Shown here piece after piece: positions 39,710 to 48,272 of a stretch of DNA of 64,000 bases (position 1 is its first letter; every line of letters begins with the position of its first letter). The notes beneath the pieces are model-generated. The model did no database searches and was not told the DNA's origin. It saw only the letters and a program-made list of their open reading frames with translations. The DNA is taken from assembly GCF_000426285.1 (NCBI RefSeq), contig NZ_AUFB01000002.1, positions 186,001 through 250,000 on the forward strand, read 5' to 3'. Source of the stretch: Rhizobium leucaenae USDA 9039 (GTDB taxonomy: Bacteria; Pseudomonadota; Alphaproteobacteria; Rhizobiales; Rhizobiaceae). The translations under genes and the position numbers were made by a program.

Positions 39710-40065
39710 CATTATAACCACCGTTTTGAAGGTGTGCCCGGCCTCGTTGTGGCACCCCAAAAGAAGAAAACCATATGGATCGCGCCGCATTCCCTGCTCC
39801 CCGGAAGCGAGAATGGTTGACGCGCATATGGTGTGACCTTGCGGGAGCAGTTGCTAATCAGTTGTTATGGCGGACTGCACGCGAGGCTTCGACCTGCCGC
39901 AATGGTTAGCCATTCGCTAAGCCTGGATGCGAGACATCGCCCGGGATGCCACGCCCCGCTAAGACTAGCGCAGAGCTTCCGCGCAGGATTTGCCTTGACA
40001 ATAAGTATAGACAAATCGTTTCATGATAAGGCGAGCATAGCGACAAGCGGAGGGGTCAGGATTTC
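39710..40065. other. Intergenic region upstream of the ocd-like gene
   Basis: A 356-base gap divides the divergent DnaJ-like and ornithine-cyclodeaminase-like genes. A TTGACA hexamer lies at 39995-40000, but no -10 hexamer sits at the normal spacing, so I do not call it a promoter. The segment 39985-40035 is markedly richer in A and T. I see no RNA motif or repeat. Confidence 0.5.
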
Positions 40066-41070
40066 ATGCAGGAAATTTGGATCGACTATCTGAACGCCAT
40101 TGACACCAAGGCGCTGGCGCTGACCAACGACGAAATCCTCGATGCCGTCAGCAGGGCGCTGGACGCGCAGGGACGCGGCGAAACGGTGATCGAACCGCGC
40201 GTTCATCTCGTGCCGGAAAGCTCCGACAAGGGCCATTTCAACGTGCTGCGCGGCTATGTGAAGCCGCTCGACTATGCCGGTGTCAAAGTGGTCGGCGATT
40301 TCGTCGATAACTACAAGCAGGGCCTTCCTTCTGAAATGGCCGTGCTCAATCTTTTCGACCCGCGCACCGGCATCCCGAAGGCGATCATCGACGCCACGGC
40401 GATCACCGATATGCGCACCGGCGCGGTGACCGCCATCGGTGCCCGCCATCTCGCCCGCAAGGACAGCAGGGTGCTTGGCCATATCGGCGCCCGCGGCACC
40501 TCCTATTGGAATGTCCGCCTGCTCGATCACCTCTTCGATTTCGAGGAAATCCGCGTCCATTCCCGCCGGCCGGAAAGCCGCGACGCCTTCGCCGCGCGAT
40601 TGGAAAAGGATCTCGGCAAGAAGATCATCGTCAACGACAATTGGGAAGACTGCCTGAAGGACGCCGATATCATGATCGAGGCCAGTCGTCTGCCGGAGCC
40701 GACGCCGCTCTTCAAGACCGCCTGGGTCAAGAAGGGCGCCTTCGTCGTTCCCTATGGCACGATGAGCGCACTGGAATTCGATATGACCGACATCATGGAT
40801 AAGGTCGTCGTCGACGATTGGGGCCAGTGCGGTCCCGGCCGCCCCTATGGCGCATTGCGCCGGCATGTCGATGAGGGCAAGGTGACGGCGGAAACGCTGC
40901 ATGCGGAAATCGGCCAGATCGTCTGCGGTGCGCGGCCCGGCCGCGAAAGCGACGACGAGACAATTCTCTTCTGGCATCGCGGCCTCAGCACAACCGACGT
41001 CGCGCTTGGGGCTGCCATGGTCGACAAGGCGAAGCGGATGAATATCGGCCAGCGTCTGCGCTTCGCCTGA
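40066..41070 (+). CDS. Ornithine cyclodeaminase family protein
   Basis: The 334-residue protein has the two-domain mu-crystallin/ornithine cyclodeaminase fold: GVKVVGDFVDNYKQGLPSEM and LFDPRTGIPKAIIDATAITD in the substrate domain, RTGAVTAIGARHLA and a degenerate Rossmann loop (VLGHIGARGTSYWNVRLL) for NAD. True OCD has GxGxQ at the loop; here it is GHIGARGTS, so NAD handling may differ. Members make proline, reduce ketimines or form 2,3-diaminopropionate, so the reaction is uncertain. The gene begins a two-gene unit with a lyase-like gene 30 bases later; a shared substrate is an inference. Confidence 0.85.
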   Translation: MQEIWIDYLNAIDTKALALTNDEILDAVSRALDAQGRGETVIEPRVHLVPESSDKGHFNVLRGYVKPLDYAGVKVVGDFVDNYKQGLPSEMAVLNLFDPRTGIPKAIIDATAITDMRTGAVTAIGARHLARKDSRVLGHIGARGTSYWNVRLLDHLFDFEEIRVHSRRPESRDAFAARLEKDLGKKIIVNDNWEDCLKDADIMIEASRLPEPTPLFKTAWVKKGAFVVPYGTMSALEFDMTDIMDKVVVDDWGQCGPGRPYGALRRHVDEGKVTAETLHAEIGQIVCGARPGRESDDETILFWHRGLSTTDVALGAAMVDKAKRMNIGQRLRFA

Positions 41071-41100
41071 AAACGGATGGTTTGAGAAACGGACGGATGG

Positions 41101-42624
41101 ATGGGTGCTGACGTTAAAAGCGTGATCTTCGATGCGTCCGGCGCGGATATCGATGCGATTTATGCTGTCGCCCGCAACAGCGCCGAGGTGACGATCGCTG
41201 CCGATGCGCTCGCCGGCATCGAAGCCGCCTATGCCTGTCTCATCCGTCACGCCGGCGAGGGCAAGGCAATCTATGGGGTCAGCACCGGCTTGGGCGCCGC
41301 CGTCGATACGCGCCTCGATCCTACGAAGGACTCCGGACAACACCTTATTCCACGCCCCCGTGCTGTCGGCGTCGGGCGCTTTGGCGAATCGGACGAGGTC
41401 CGCGCCATGATGGCGGCGCGCTTGGCCCGTTTCTGCCGCGGCTATTCGGGCGTGTCGCCCGAGGTGGCGCAAGCGCTTGCCGGCATGCTCAATCGCGCCG
41501 TTTATCCGAAGGTGCCAATGACCGGATCGATCGGCGAGGCGGATCTTCCGCCGCTTGCGCACATCGCCTTGGTATTAGCCGGGGAGGGGAGAGCCATTCT
41601 GCCGGACGGCCGCGAGGTCTCCGGCGCCGAAGCCTTGGCGGCCGCCGGTCTTGCGCAGCCATCCTTCGGCATCAAGGATGGGCTGTCGCTGATCTCGTCC
41701 AACGCCGCTTCCGTCGGCCTTGCCTGCCTGCTGCTACAGGATATCAGGCGCATTTTCGACGCACATGTCGGTGCGGCAGCGCTGTCTTATGAAGGATTTC
41801 GCGCCAGCCTCGATCCGCTGGATCCGCTGGCGATTCGCTTGCGGCCTGGCCCCGGCCAGGGCGACGTCGCGGCAGCGCTGCGCTCGCTGCTCGAAGGGGG
41901 CGATCTGACGAAACAAGGGGCCGCACGGCGCGTTCAGGATCCGCTCAGCCTTCGCTGTGTGCCATCCGTCTCCGGCGCCGCACTTCAGGCGCTGAGGGCG
42001 GCGTGGACTGCTGTCGAGCTGGAGTTGCGCTCCAGTGACGACAACCCGTCGGTTCTTGCCGATGAAGATATCGTGTTGCCGACGGGCAATTTCGATCCGA
42101 CCCACATGGTGCTGGCTTTCGACACGCTGGGGCTGGCGCTCGCCCGTCTTGCCGCGATGACAGCCGAGCGGATCATGAAGCTGCTATCGCCGAGCTTCTC
42201 CGATCTGCCGCGTTTCCTCGCCCCTCAGGGTGCCGGCGCCAACGGTTTTGGCGCGCTGCAAAAGCCCGTTGCGGCACTGACGGCGGAAATTGGCCATCTG
42301 GCGATGCCCATGCCCTTTGGGGTGACGCCGGTCGCCGACCGCGTCGAAGATTATGCATCGCTCGCCATGTCGGTGATCGACAAGACCGGACGGCTGGTTG
42401 AGAAGCTGCGGCACCTGACCGCGATCGAACTGATTGTAGCCGCTCGCGCCATCGATCTGCGCGGTCCAATAAAGTTGGGTGAAGGAACTGCGACGCTGTT
42501 TGCCACCGTCCGCTCCACCGTGCCGCCGCTTGAGGTGGACCGTTCGCCCAGCAACGATATCTACGCGCTCGCCGATTGCATTGCTGCGGGCACGCTGATC
42601 GGCCCGCTTTTGGCCATGGCATAA
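41101..42624 (+). CDS. Aromatic amino acid lyase homologue lacking the MIO motif
   Basis: The 507-residue protein has the full HAL/PAL fold by motif order: IYGVSTGLG (Tyr at 58), the segment TGSIGEADLPPLAH (141-154), RVQDPLSLRC (to 286), SSDDNPSV and a C-terminal helical bundle. True lyases have GSVGASGDLAPLAH, in which Ala-Ser-Gly self-cyclises to the MIO electrophile. Here ASG is replaced by Glu-Ala with one residue lost. The Tyr of QDPYSLR is Leu (282), and the Asn of LINGTQ is Ser (199), while a Glu matching HAL Glu414 is retained (396). The open frame and normal codon use argue against a pseudogene. It probably catalyses something else or binds a ligand. It follows the ocd-like gene by 30 bases on the same strand. 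Confidence 0.85.
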   Translation: MGADVKSVIFDASGADIDAIYAVARNSAEVTIAADALAGIEAAYACLIRHAGEGKAIYGVSTGLGAAVDTRLDPTKDSGQHLIPRPRAVGVGRFGESDEVRAMMAARLARFCRGYSGVSPEVAQALAGMLNRAVYPKVPMTGSIGEADLPPLAHIALVLAGEGRAILPDGREVSGAEALAAAGLAQPSFGIKDGLSLISSNAASVGLACLLLQDIRRIFDAHVGAAALSYEGFRASLDPLDPLAIRLRPGPGQGDVAAALRSLLEGGDLTKQGAARRVQDPLSLRCVPSVSGAALQALRAAWTAVELELRSSDDNPSVLADEDIVLPTGNFDPTHMVLAFDTLGLALARLAAMTAERIMKLLSPSFSDLPRFLAPQGAGANGFGALQKPVAALTAEIGHLAMPMPFGVTPVADRVEDYASLAMSVIDKTGRLVEKLRHLTAIELIVAARAIDLRGPIKLGEGTATLFATVRSTVPPLEVDRSPSNDIYALADCIAAGTLIGPLLAMA

Positions 42625-42634
42625 GACGCGGTCG

Positions 42635-43093
42635 TCAGCCGGCCTGCTGGAAGCTCAGCAATTGCCATTCTCCCTGGCCGATAAGGCAGGTCTTGCCGAA
42701 GAAATTGGCGATGCCCTCATAGGAATGGCGGGTGGTGCGGAACTGGCGGCAGACCTGTCCCGAGGCGTTGTTTTCGACGATGGTATCGATGACGCCGGCA
42801 CTGCCGGTCGAGGCGTTCGCCCAAGGCACGGGCTGGCCGTTCAGCTTGTTGAGGTCCGCCGAAGTCACGGCATTGCGCACGGTGGTCTCGTCCGAAACGC
42901 TGTCCGTCGTCACAGGACTGGTCGGAATGGTGCCGGTCGAAACGCTCCGATCCACCTTCACCGAACTCAGCATGTCCATGCCGCCGCCGACGCAGCCGCC
43001 AAGGGAGAAAAGGGAGAGAATGGCAATCGCCATCGTCGCGCCTTTTGCAAGCTTGCGCTTTGTATGAACCGTCGACTTTGCTATGACTTCCAC
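42635..43093 (-). CDS. Small lipoprotein, RT0821/Lpp0805-like surface family
   Basis: A 152-residue predicted lipoprotein: a positively charged n-region, a hydrophobic stretch MAIAILSLFSLGGC with the lipobox Cys at about residue 34, then a mature part ending in FRTTRHSYEGIANFFGKTCL and GQGEWQLLS, which resembles the RT0821/Lpp0805 surface antigen family as I recall it. It would be anchored in the outer or inner membrane. The start is a GTG at 43093; an ATG at 43033 would still leave a short signal. Two Cys residues in the mature part may pair. Confidence 0.72.
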   Translation of the reverse strand: MEVIAKSTVHTKRKLAKGATMAIAILSLFSLGGCVGGGMDMLSSVKVDRSVSTGTIPTSPVTTDSVSDETTVRNAVTSADLNKLNGQPVPWANASTGSAGVIDTIVENNASGQVCRQFRTTRHSYEGIANFFGKTCLIGQGEWQLLSFQQAG

Positions 43094-43156
43094 CCGAGTA
43101 TCTTGGCCAGTGTTGGGGCTGGCGATTTTTAGGAAATGCGGAGAATTTGAGCTAAT

Positions 43157-43777
43157 ATGTCGGAAAACGAGTTAACAAGCGGTGACTTCACCGAACAGAA
43201 CGAGCCCTTCGCGCTTTTCGCTGCCTGGCTGCGCGATGCTGAAGCCAACGAGCCGAACGATCCGAATGCGGTTGCCTTGGCAACGGTTGATAAGGATGGA
43301 TTGCCAAATGTCCGCATGGTTCTTCTGAAGGGTTTCGATAGCCAAGGATTCGTATTCTATACAAATTTCGAGAGCCAGAAAGGCCAAGAAATACTTTCCC
43401 AAAAGAAAGCGGCGATGTGCTTCCATTGGAAGTCGCTGCGCCGGCAGGTCAGGCTCCGCGGCCTGGTCGACGTGGTGAGCGACAGGGAGGCCGACGACTA
43501 TTTCAAGACGCGTGCCCGTGGCAGCCGAATCGGCGCCTGGGCATCGAAGCAGTCGCGTCCGCTCGAGGGCCGCTTCGCCCTGGAAAAGGCAGTTGCCGAA
43601 TATACCGCCCGCTATGCCATCGGCGATATTCCGCGCCCTTCCTATTGGTCCGGCTTCCGCATCCGGCCGCTGTCGATCGAGTTCTGGCATGACCGCCAGT
43701 TCCGCCTGCACGACCGCGTCGAGTTCCGCCGCGACGTGCCGGAGGGCGCCTGGGAAAAGGTGCGGATGTATCCGTGA
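43157..43777 (+). CDS. pdxH: Pyridoxamine 5'-phosphate oxidase
   Basis: The 206-residue FMN enzyme oxidises pyridoxine or pyridoxamine 5'-phosphate to pyridoxal 5'-phosphate. Family motifs: [50 protein letters not shown] and the C-terminal [20 protein letters not shown]. Length is normal. It may supply PLP for the many PLP enzymes of the cell. It converges with the deacetylase gene, only four bases apart. Confidence 0.95.
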   Translation: MSENELTSGDFTEQNEPFALFAAWLRDAEANEPNDPNAVALATVDKDGLPNVRMVLLKGFDSQGFVFYTNFESQKGQEILSQKKAAMCFHWKSLRRQVRLRGLVDVVSDREADDYFKTRARGSRIGAWASKQSRPLEGRFALEKAVAEYTARYAIGDIPRPSYWSGFRIRPLSIEFWHDRQFRLHDRVEFRRDVPEGAWEKVRMYP

Positions 43778-43781
43778 CCAA

Positions 43782-44840
43782 TTATGCCGATGCCCGGCGC
43801 CCCATCAGCCGCATGGGGATGCCGGAGGCAAGCGCCGAGGCATATCGGGCCTTCTGGTAGTGACCGTTCAACGATAGCCGCGGCAGATGGGCGAGGGCGG
43901 CGGCGCTCGCCGTTGCGATCGTCCCAGGCCGGGTCGTCACGCCAACGGAAAAACCAAGTTCCGCCGCAAGCCGGGCTTCGCGCGGAGAGACCGCATCAGC
44001 CGTGCCGTAGGGATAGGCGATGGCGAGCGGCCGGTGGCCGATGATGTCAGCAACATAATCCGCCGACAATGCCATTTCCGCTGCCGCTTCCGCTTCCGGA
44101 AGACGAGCGAGCGCCCGGTGGCTGACCGTATGGGCGCCGAGCGAAGCGAGGGGGTGACGGCTAAGTTGCGTTAATTCCTTGCGGTCCATGATGGCTGAGC
44201 GCACGAGATCGAGCGGCTCCAGACCGTTGATTCGGGCAAGTTCGTCGATCCGGCCAATGGCTTCCATCTCATCGTGGGCGTGAACATAGGCGGCAAAGCG
44301 GGCAAAAACGGCTTGCCGCTGGCCGGTTTTGTCAAGATCGAAACTCTCCATGCCCATCCCGAAATCGAACGTCAGGCGATCCAAGCGACCGAGCAGGTCG
44401 GCCAATGTTTCCCACCAGATGCTGTGCGTCCGCTCCGACAGGCCTTGGGTGACGAAGATCGTGAAGGGGACGCCGTGGCGGGCAAAGACCGGCAGCGCAT
44501 AATCGAGATTGTCGCGATTGCCGTCGTCGAGTGTGAAGGCAGCAAAGGGTGGCTTGTCGCGATCACTTGCGATACGGTCCGGCAACGCATCGAGCGAGAT
44601 GAAATCGTAACCGTCCCGTTTCAATCGGGCGATTGCACGATCGAGGAATTCGGGCGAAATTTCCAGATGTGCATTCGGGGCAAAGGTTCGGGGCGAGGGA
44701 GGGCGGACATGATGCAGGGTGAAGATGGCGCCGAGGCCGGCGACGTTGCGCATCACGCCGAGATTTTTCAGAATTGCGGCGGTTTCCAGCCCGCCGGAGA
44801 TCACAGCGCGCTTGAGACGGATGCTGATGCCCTGTTGCAT
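43782..44840 (-). CDS. Polysaccharide deacetylase family protein
   Basis: This 352-residue protein has a NodB-like deacetylase domain: FTLHHVRPPS, FAAFTLDDGNRDNLDYALP (Asp-Asp metal pair, residues about 112-130), SLGAHTVSHRALA (His-x3-His-like) and AIAYPYGTADAVSPREARLA. Such enzymes deacetylate N-acetyl groups of peptidoglycan, chitin oligomers or surface polysaccharide. Here no signal peptide is obvious. I chose ATG 44840; longer forms lack a better ribosome site. Since the cell is rhizobial, surface polysaccharide is a plausible substrate, but it is not shown. Confidence 0.85.
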   Translation of the reverse strand: MQQGISIRLKRAVISGGLETAAILKNLGVMRNVAGLGAIFTLHHVRPPSPRTFAPNAHLEISPEFLDRAIARLKRDGYDFISLDALPDRIASDRDKPPFAAFTLDDGNRDNLDYALPVFARHGVPFTIFVTQGLSERTHSIWWETLADLLGRLDRLTFDFGMGMESFDLDKTGQRQAVFARFAAYVHAHDEMEAIGRIDELARINGLEPLDLVRSAIMDRKELTQLSRHPLASLGAHTVSHRALARLPEAEAAAEMALSADYVADIIGHRPLAIAYPYGTADAVSPREARLAAELGFSVGVTTRPGTIATASAAALAHLPRLSLNGHYQKARYASALASGIPMRLMGRRASA

Positions 44841-45068
44841 GGGGATTGACCCGGTTGACGAATGCCCATGCTTTAGCCCGTCCGCCGTTAAGTCTTGCTG
44901 AATCCGCACCATCTTTTCAATATGTTAACCGTTATTTTACCAGCAAAGGCAAAATAGGAATTCTCTCGAGGGTGTTGCCTCAATATCGCACCGAAATCAG
45001 GCTTTTGTCGCAAATTCGTACAATGGGTTGATGCGGTGTATTGGCATTTGTTTCAGTTGGGGACGAAT

Positions 45069-46352
45069 ATGAAAAAACTTTTGATGGCCCTTTCTGCGGC
45101 CGTCTTGCTGTTGAGCGCACCTGCGGCGAGCTTTGCGGGCAGCGCCTATTTCATTATGGATGCGAAATCCGGCAAGGTCCTGGCTTCGGATAATGCCGAT
45201 GATCTCAACCACCCGGCATCGCTGACGAAGATGATGACGCTGTATCTGACGTTCGAAGCGATCCATCGCGGTAAGCTGGGTTGGAACACGGCGATTCCGG
45301 TTTCGCGCAACGCCGCCGGCAAGAGCCCGACGAAACTCGGCCTGAAGCCGGGCAGCACCATCACCGTTCGGGATGCCGTCAACGGCATGATCATCAAGTC
45401 CGCCAACGATGCTGCAACGGCTATGGGCGAAGCACTCGGTGGCAGCGAAAGCGGTTTCGCGCGCATCATGACCCAGAAGGCACACGAACTCGGCATGCGC
45501 CGCACCGTCTTCACCAATCCGTCGGGCTTGCCGAGCATGGAGCAGGTGACGACCGCGCGCGACATGTCGACGCTCGCCGTCGCGCTCATCAACAACTACC
45601 CTCAGGAATATCGGTTGTTTTCGCAGTCGAGCTTCAGCTATCGCGGCAGGAACATTCGTGGCCACAACAATCTGATGTATCGTTATGAAGGCATGGACGG
45701 CATCAAGACCGGCTATACCAATGCCTCCGGTTTCAACATCGTCAGCGCCGTGCGCCAAGGCAACCGCCGCGTTATCGGCGTTGTGATGGGCGGAGCGACC
45801 GCACGCGGCCGCGATGCCTTTATGGCTTCGCTTCTCAATCGTTATGTGCCGAAAGCGACCTCCGCGGGATCGTCGCGCCTCGTGGCAAGCGTTGGTGGCG
45901 CAAAGCAGGTCGAAGTCGCTTCGGCGACGGATGAGGTTGCTGTCGATATCGACGCGCAAACCACGGCGACGACGCGCAAACGTGCCGAGTTCACTCCCTC
46001 TCCAGCCCCGCTCGCCTATGCTGCCACGACAAACGTGACCGTGCCGATGGATCGCCCGATGGCGATGGATGAAATCCAAAATGCTGGCAAATCGGCGACG
46101 GGCGGTTGGCAGGTGCAGATCGCGGCCACTCCGACAGCGCAGGCCGCCAAGGACCTGCTGTCCGAAGCTCAATCCAAGGCGGGCGGCGCTCTTGCCAACG
46201 CTTCGCCCTATACCGAAGCTGTCGGCAAGGGCAGCAACACGGTCTATCGCGCCCGCTTCGTCGGTTTCGGCAGCCGCGATGACGCGAATTCCGCTTGCGC
46301 CGCGCTGAAGCGCAAAGATTTCAATTGCATGCTGCTGCCGAACAAGGGCTGA
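45069..46352 (+). CDS. D-alanyl-D-alanine carboxypeptidase with SPOR domain
   Basis: The 427-residue periplasmic penicillin-binding protein trims the terminal D-Ala of peptidoglycan stem peptides. It has a signal peptide (MKKLLMALSAAVLLLSAPAA, residues 1-23), and the catalytic motifs SLTK (Ser nucleophile), SAN and KTG (in GIKTGYTNASGFN) in the right order. A linker leads to a C-terminal SPOR domain (GGWQVQIAATPTAQAAKDLL) that binds denuded glycan at the septum, so it likely acts at division sites. This domain pair is common in Rhizobiales. ATG 45069 has GGGGA just upstream. Confidence 0.92.
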   Translation: MKKLLMALSAAVLLLSAPAASFAGSAYFIMDAKSGKVLASDNADDLNHPASLTKMMTLYLTFEAIHRGKLGWNTAIPVSRNAAGKSPTKLGLKPGSTITVRDAVNGMIIKSANDAATAMGEALGGSESGFARIMTQKAHELGMRRTVFTNPSGLPSMEQVTTARDMSTLAVALINNYPQEYRLFSQSSFSYRGRNIRGHNNLMYRYEGMDGIKTGYTNASGFNIVSAVRQGNRRVIGVVMGGATARGRDAFMASLLNRYVPKATSAGSSRLVASVGGAKQVEVASATDEVAVDIDAQTTATTRKRAEFTPSPAPLAYAATTNVTVPMDRPMAMDEIQNAGKSATGGWQVQIAATPTAQAAKDLLSEAQSKAGGALANASPYTEAVGKGSNTVYRARFVGFGSRDDANSACAALKRKDFNCMLLPNKG

Positions 46353-46378
46353 GCTGAAGTCAAGATTTGGAACGATCG

Positions 46379-46414
46379 AGACGGCGGGGCACAAGCTCCG
46401 CCGTCTTGCTATTT
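46379..46414 (+). terminator. Terminator-like hairpin
   Basis: A 9-bp perfect stem AGACGGCGG/CCGCCGTCT (46379-46387 with 46398-46406), 10-base loop, then TGCTATTT. The T-run is broken, so strength is uncertain. It lies right after the D,D-carboxypeptidase gene. Confidence 0.5.
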
Positions 46415-46462
46415 CCGACAGAATCGGTCACTTCTGTTAAGAACATACAGGGAACGATATCT

Positions 46463-46768
46463 ATGTTGTCCGATCTGATCCAGCAGTTCGAAAAGGCTTC
46501 CGCGACCTATGCCGCCGCCAATGGATTGGAGCGCGATGCAGACTGGTTTGTGCTGAAATTGCTGGAAGAGATGGGCGAACTTACCCAAATCTGGAACAAG
46601 ACGACCGGCCGGGGAAGACGCAAGGGCATGAGCGATGAGGAATTGGCGATGGCGCTGGCCGACGAGACAGCCGACGTGCTCGGCCATGTCCTTCTCTTCG
46701 CCCACCGCAACGGCCTCGATCTGGCCGCCGCCGTTGAGCGGAAATGGCGGTTCCTGCCGCAAGCGTAG
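46463..46768 (+). CDS. MazG-like nucleotide pyrophosphohydrolase
   Basis: The 101-residue all-alpha NTP pyrophosphatase has the MazG-type metal-binding helices KLLEEMGELTQIWNK (EExxE-like) and ADETADVLGHVLLFA (ExxD). It would cleave a nucleoside triphosphate to the monophosphate and pyrophosphate, in nucleotide sanitation. The ATG at 46463 is preceded by CAGGGA. It converges with tldD 24 bases away. Confidence 0.85.
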   Translation: MLSDLIQQFEKASATYAAANGLERDADWFVLKLLEEMGELTQIWNKTTGRGRRKGMSDEELAMALADETADVLGHVLLFAHRNGLDLAAAVERKWRFLPQA

Positions 46769-46792
46769 GGATAAAGCCGGTCGTCGGAACTG

Positions 46793-48208
46793 CTACGCCT
46801 TCGTCCCGCCGACCGTTACCTGATCCATCCTCAGATGCGGCTGGCCAACGCCGACGGGGACCCATTGGCCGCCTTTGCCGCAATTGCCGATGCCGGTGTC
46901 GAGTTTCATGTCGTTGCCGATCATCGAGACGCGCTTCATCGCGTCCGGGCCGTTGCCGATCAGCATGGCGCCCTTGATCGGTGCGCCGATCTTGCCGTTT
47001 TCGATCAGGTAGGCTTCGGTGCAGCCGAAGACGAATTTACCGGAGGTGATGTCGACTTGGCCGCCACCGAAGGAGACGGCATAGATGCCCTTTTTCACCG
47101 AGGCGATGATCTCTTCCGGCGTCTTGTCGCCGCCGAGCATATAGGTGTTGGTCATGCGCGGCATCGGCGTGTGGGCATAACCCTGGCGGCGGCCGTTGCC
47201 GGTTGCCTTCATGCCCATCAGGCGGGCATTCTGCCGGTCCTGCATGTAGCCGACCAGCTTGCCGTTTTCGATCAGCACATTGTAGGCCGAGGGCGTGCCT
47301 TCGTCGTCGACCGTGATCGAACCGCGGCGATTTTCGATCGTACCGTCATCAACGACGGTCACGCCGGGAGCGGCGACCATCTGGCCCAGAAGCCCGGCGA
47401 AGGCCGAGGTCTTCTTGCGGTTGAAATCGCCCTCCAGCCCGTGGCCAACAGCTTCGTGCAGCATGACGCCCGGCCAGCCGGAGCCGAGGACGACGTCCAT
47501 CGTGCCGGCCGGCGCATCGATTGCCTCGAGATTGACCAAAGCTTGGCGCAAAGCTTCGTCAGCGCCGCGGCGCCAATTTTCTTCCGTGACGAAATCGCCA
47601 AAACCGACGCGACCGCCGGTGCCGAACGAACCAGACTCCTGCCGGTCGCCATCACCAACCATCACCGAGATATTGATGCGTGTCATCGGCCTGACGTCGC
47701 GAACGCGATGACCGTCGGCACGCAGAATATCGACCACCTGCCAGCTCGCGGCAATGGAGGCCGTCACCTGACGCACCTTGCCATCCTTGTCGCGCAGGTA
47801 GCTGTCGATCTCCTGCAAGAGCTTCGCCTTGTCCTCGAAGCTAGGGCTCCCGATCGGGTTCTCGTCGCTATAAAGTACCTTATTGGTGCGCTGAGGTGCC
47901 GCTGCGTAGGAACCGGCATAGCCGCTGGTGACGGCGCGCACCGCATCGGCGGCGCGCTTCAGCGCCGCTTCGGAAAGATCGCCCGCATGCGCATAGCCCA
48001 CCGCTTCGCAGGCAACCGCGCGCAGGCCGAATCCCTGCTCGGTGTTGAAGCTGCCGCCCTTCATGCGCCCATTGTCGAATGTCAGCGATTCCGCTTGGAC
48101 ATGCTCGACGAAAAGCTCGCCGTCGTCGGCGCCGGCAAGCGCCTCGGCGACGATGCCGCGCAGCTTGGCTTCGTCTGTATCGAACAAGGTAAGGAGATCG
48201 GTATTCAT
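46793..48208 (-). CDS. tldD: Metalloprotease TldD
   Basis: The 471-residue protein is TldD, which with TldE/PmbA cleaves peptide precursors, for example in microcin and RiPP maturation, and acts on unfolded peptides. The zinc motif HEAVGHGLEGD (His-Glu-x-x-x-His, residues about 252-262) and downstream GGDKTPEEII and GGGQVDITSGKFVFGCTEAY are typical, and the length is normal. TldE is not in the window; it should lie elsewhere. ATG 48208 is unambiguous. IalB-like ends upstream of it in the opposite direction of reading order but on the same strand, about 64 bases away, so both may be co-transcribed. Confidence 0.94.
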   Translation of the reverse strand: MNTDLLTLFDTDEAKLRGIVAEALAGADDGELFVEHVQAESLTFDNGRMKGGSFNTEQGFGLRAVACEAVGYAHAGDLSEAALKRAADAVRAVTSGYAGSYAAAPQRTNKVLYSDENPIGSPSFEDKAKLLQEIDSYLRDKDGKVRQVTASIAASWQVVDILRADGHRVRDVRPMTRINISVMVGDGDRQESGSFGTGGRVGFGDFVTEENWRRGADEALRQALVNLEAIDAPAGTMDVVLGSGWPGVMLHEAVGHGLEGDFNRKKTSAFAGLLGQMVAAPGVTVVDDGTIENRRGSITVDDEGTPSAYNVLIENGKLVGYMQDRQNARLMGMKATGNGRRQGYAHTPMPRMTNTYMLGGDKTPEEIIASVKKGIYAVSFGGGQVDITSGKFVFGCTEAYLIENGKIGAPIKGAMLIGNGPDAMKRVSMIGNDMKLDTGIGNCGKGGQWVPVGVGQPHLRMDQVTVGGTKA

Positions 48209-48272
48209 GGATCAAGTGCTCCGTTCAGAGCCGATGTAGGTTTCGGATGACGAGAGAGCAAGCCCTGTCGTT

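Noticed and set aside
39995..40030. A sigma70 promoter starting with TTGACA
   Set aside because: At 16-18 base spacing no TATAAT-like hexamer is present; the hexamer alone is not enough.
40021..41562. A 513-codon open frame antisense to the ocd-like and lyase-like genes
   Set aside because: It is His/Asp/Gly-rich in the way of antisense frames of GC-rich genes, spans two real genes and has no motif.
41519..41563. Frameshift or sequencing error as the cause of the missing MIO motif
   Set aside because: The reading frame is continuous on both sides, flanking residues (GSIG and DLPPLAH) align well, and two further catalytic residues elsewhere are also changed.
44997..46394. A 465-codon frame antisense to the D,D-carboxypeptidase
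   Set aside because: The sense strand has a complete PBP with all catalytic motifs; the antisense frame has none.
46835..48250. A 471-codon plus-strand frame opposite tldD
   Set aside because: TldD is unmistakable, with zinc motif and full length; the opposing frame is a GC-bias shadow.
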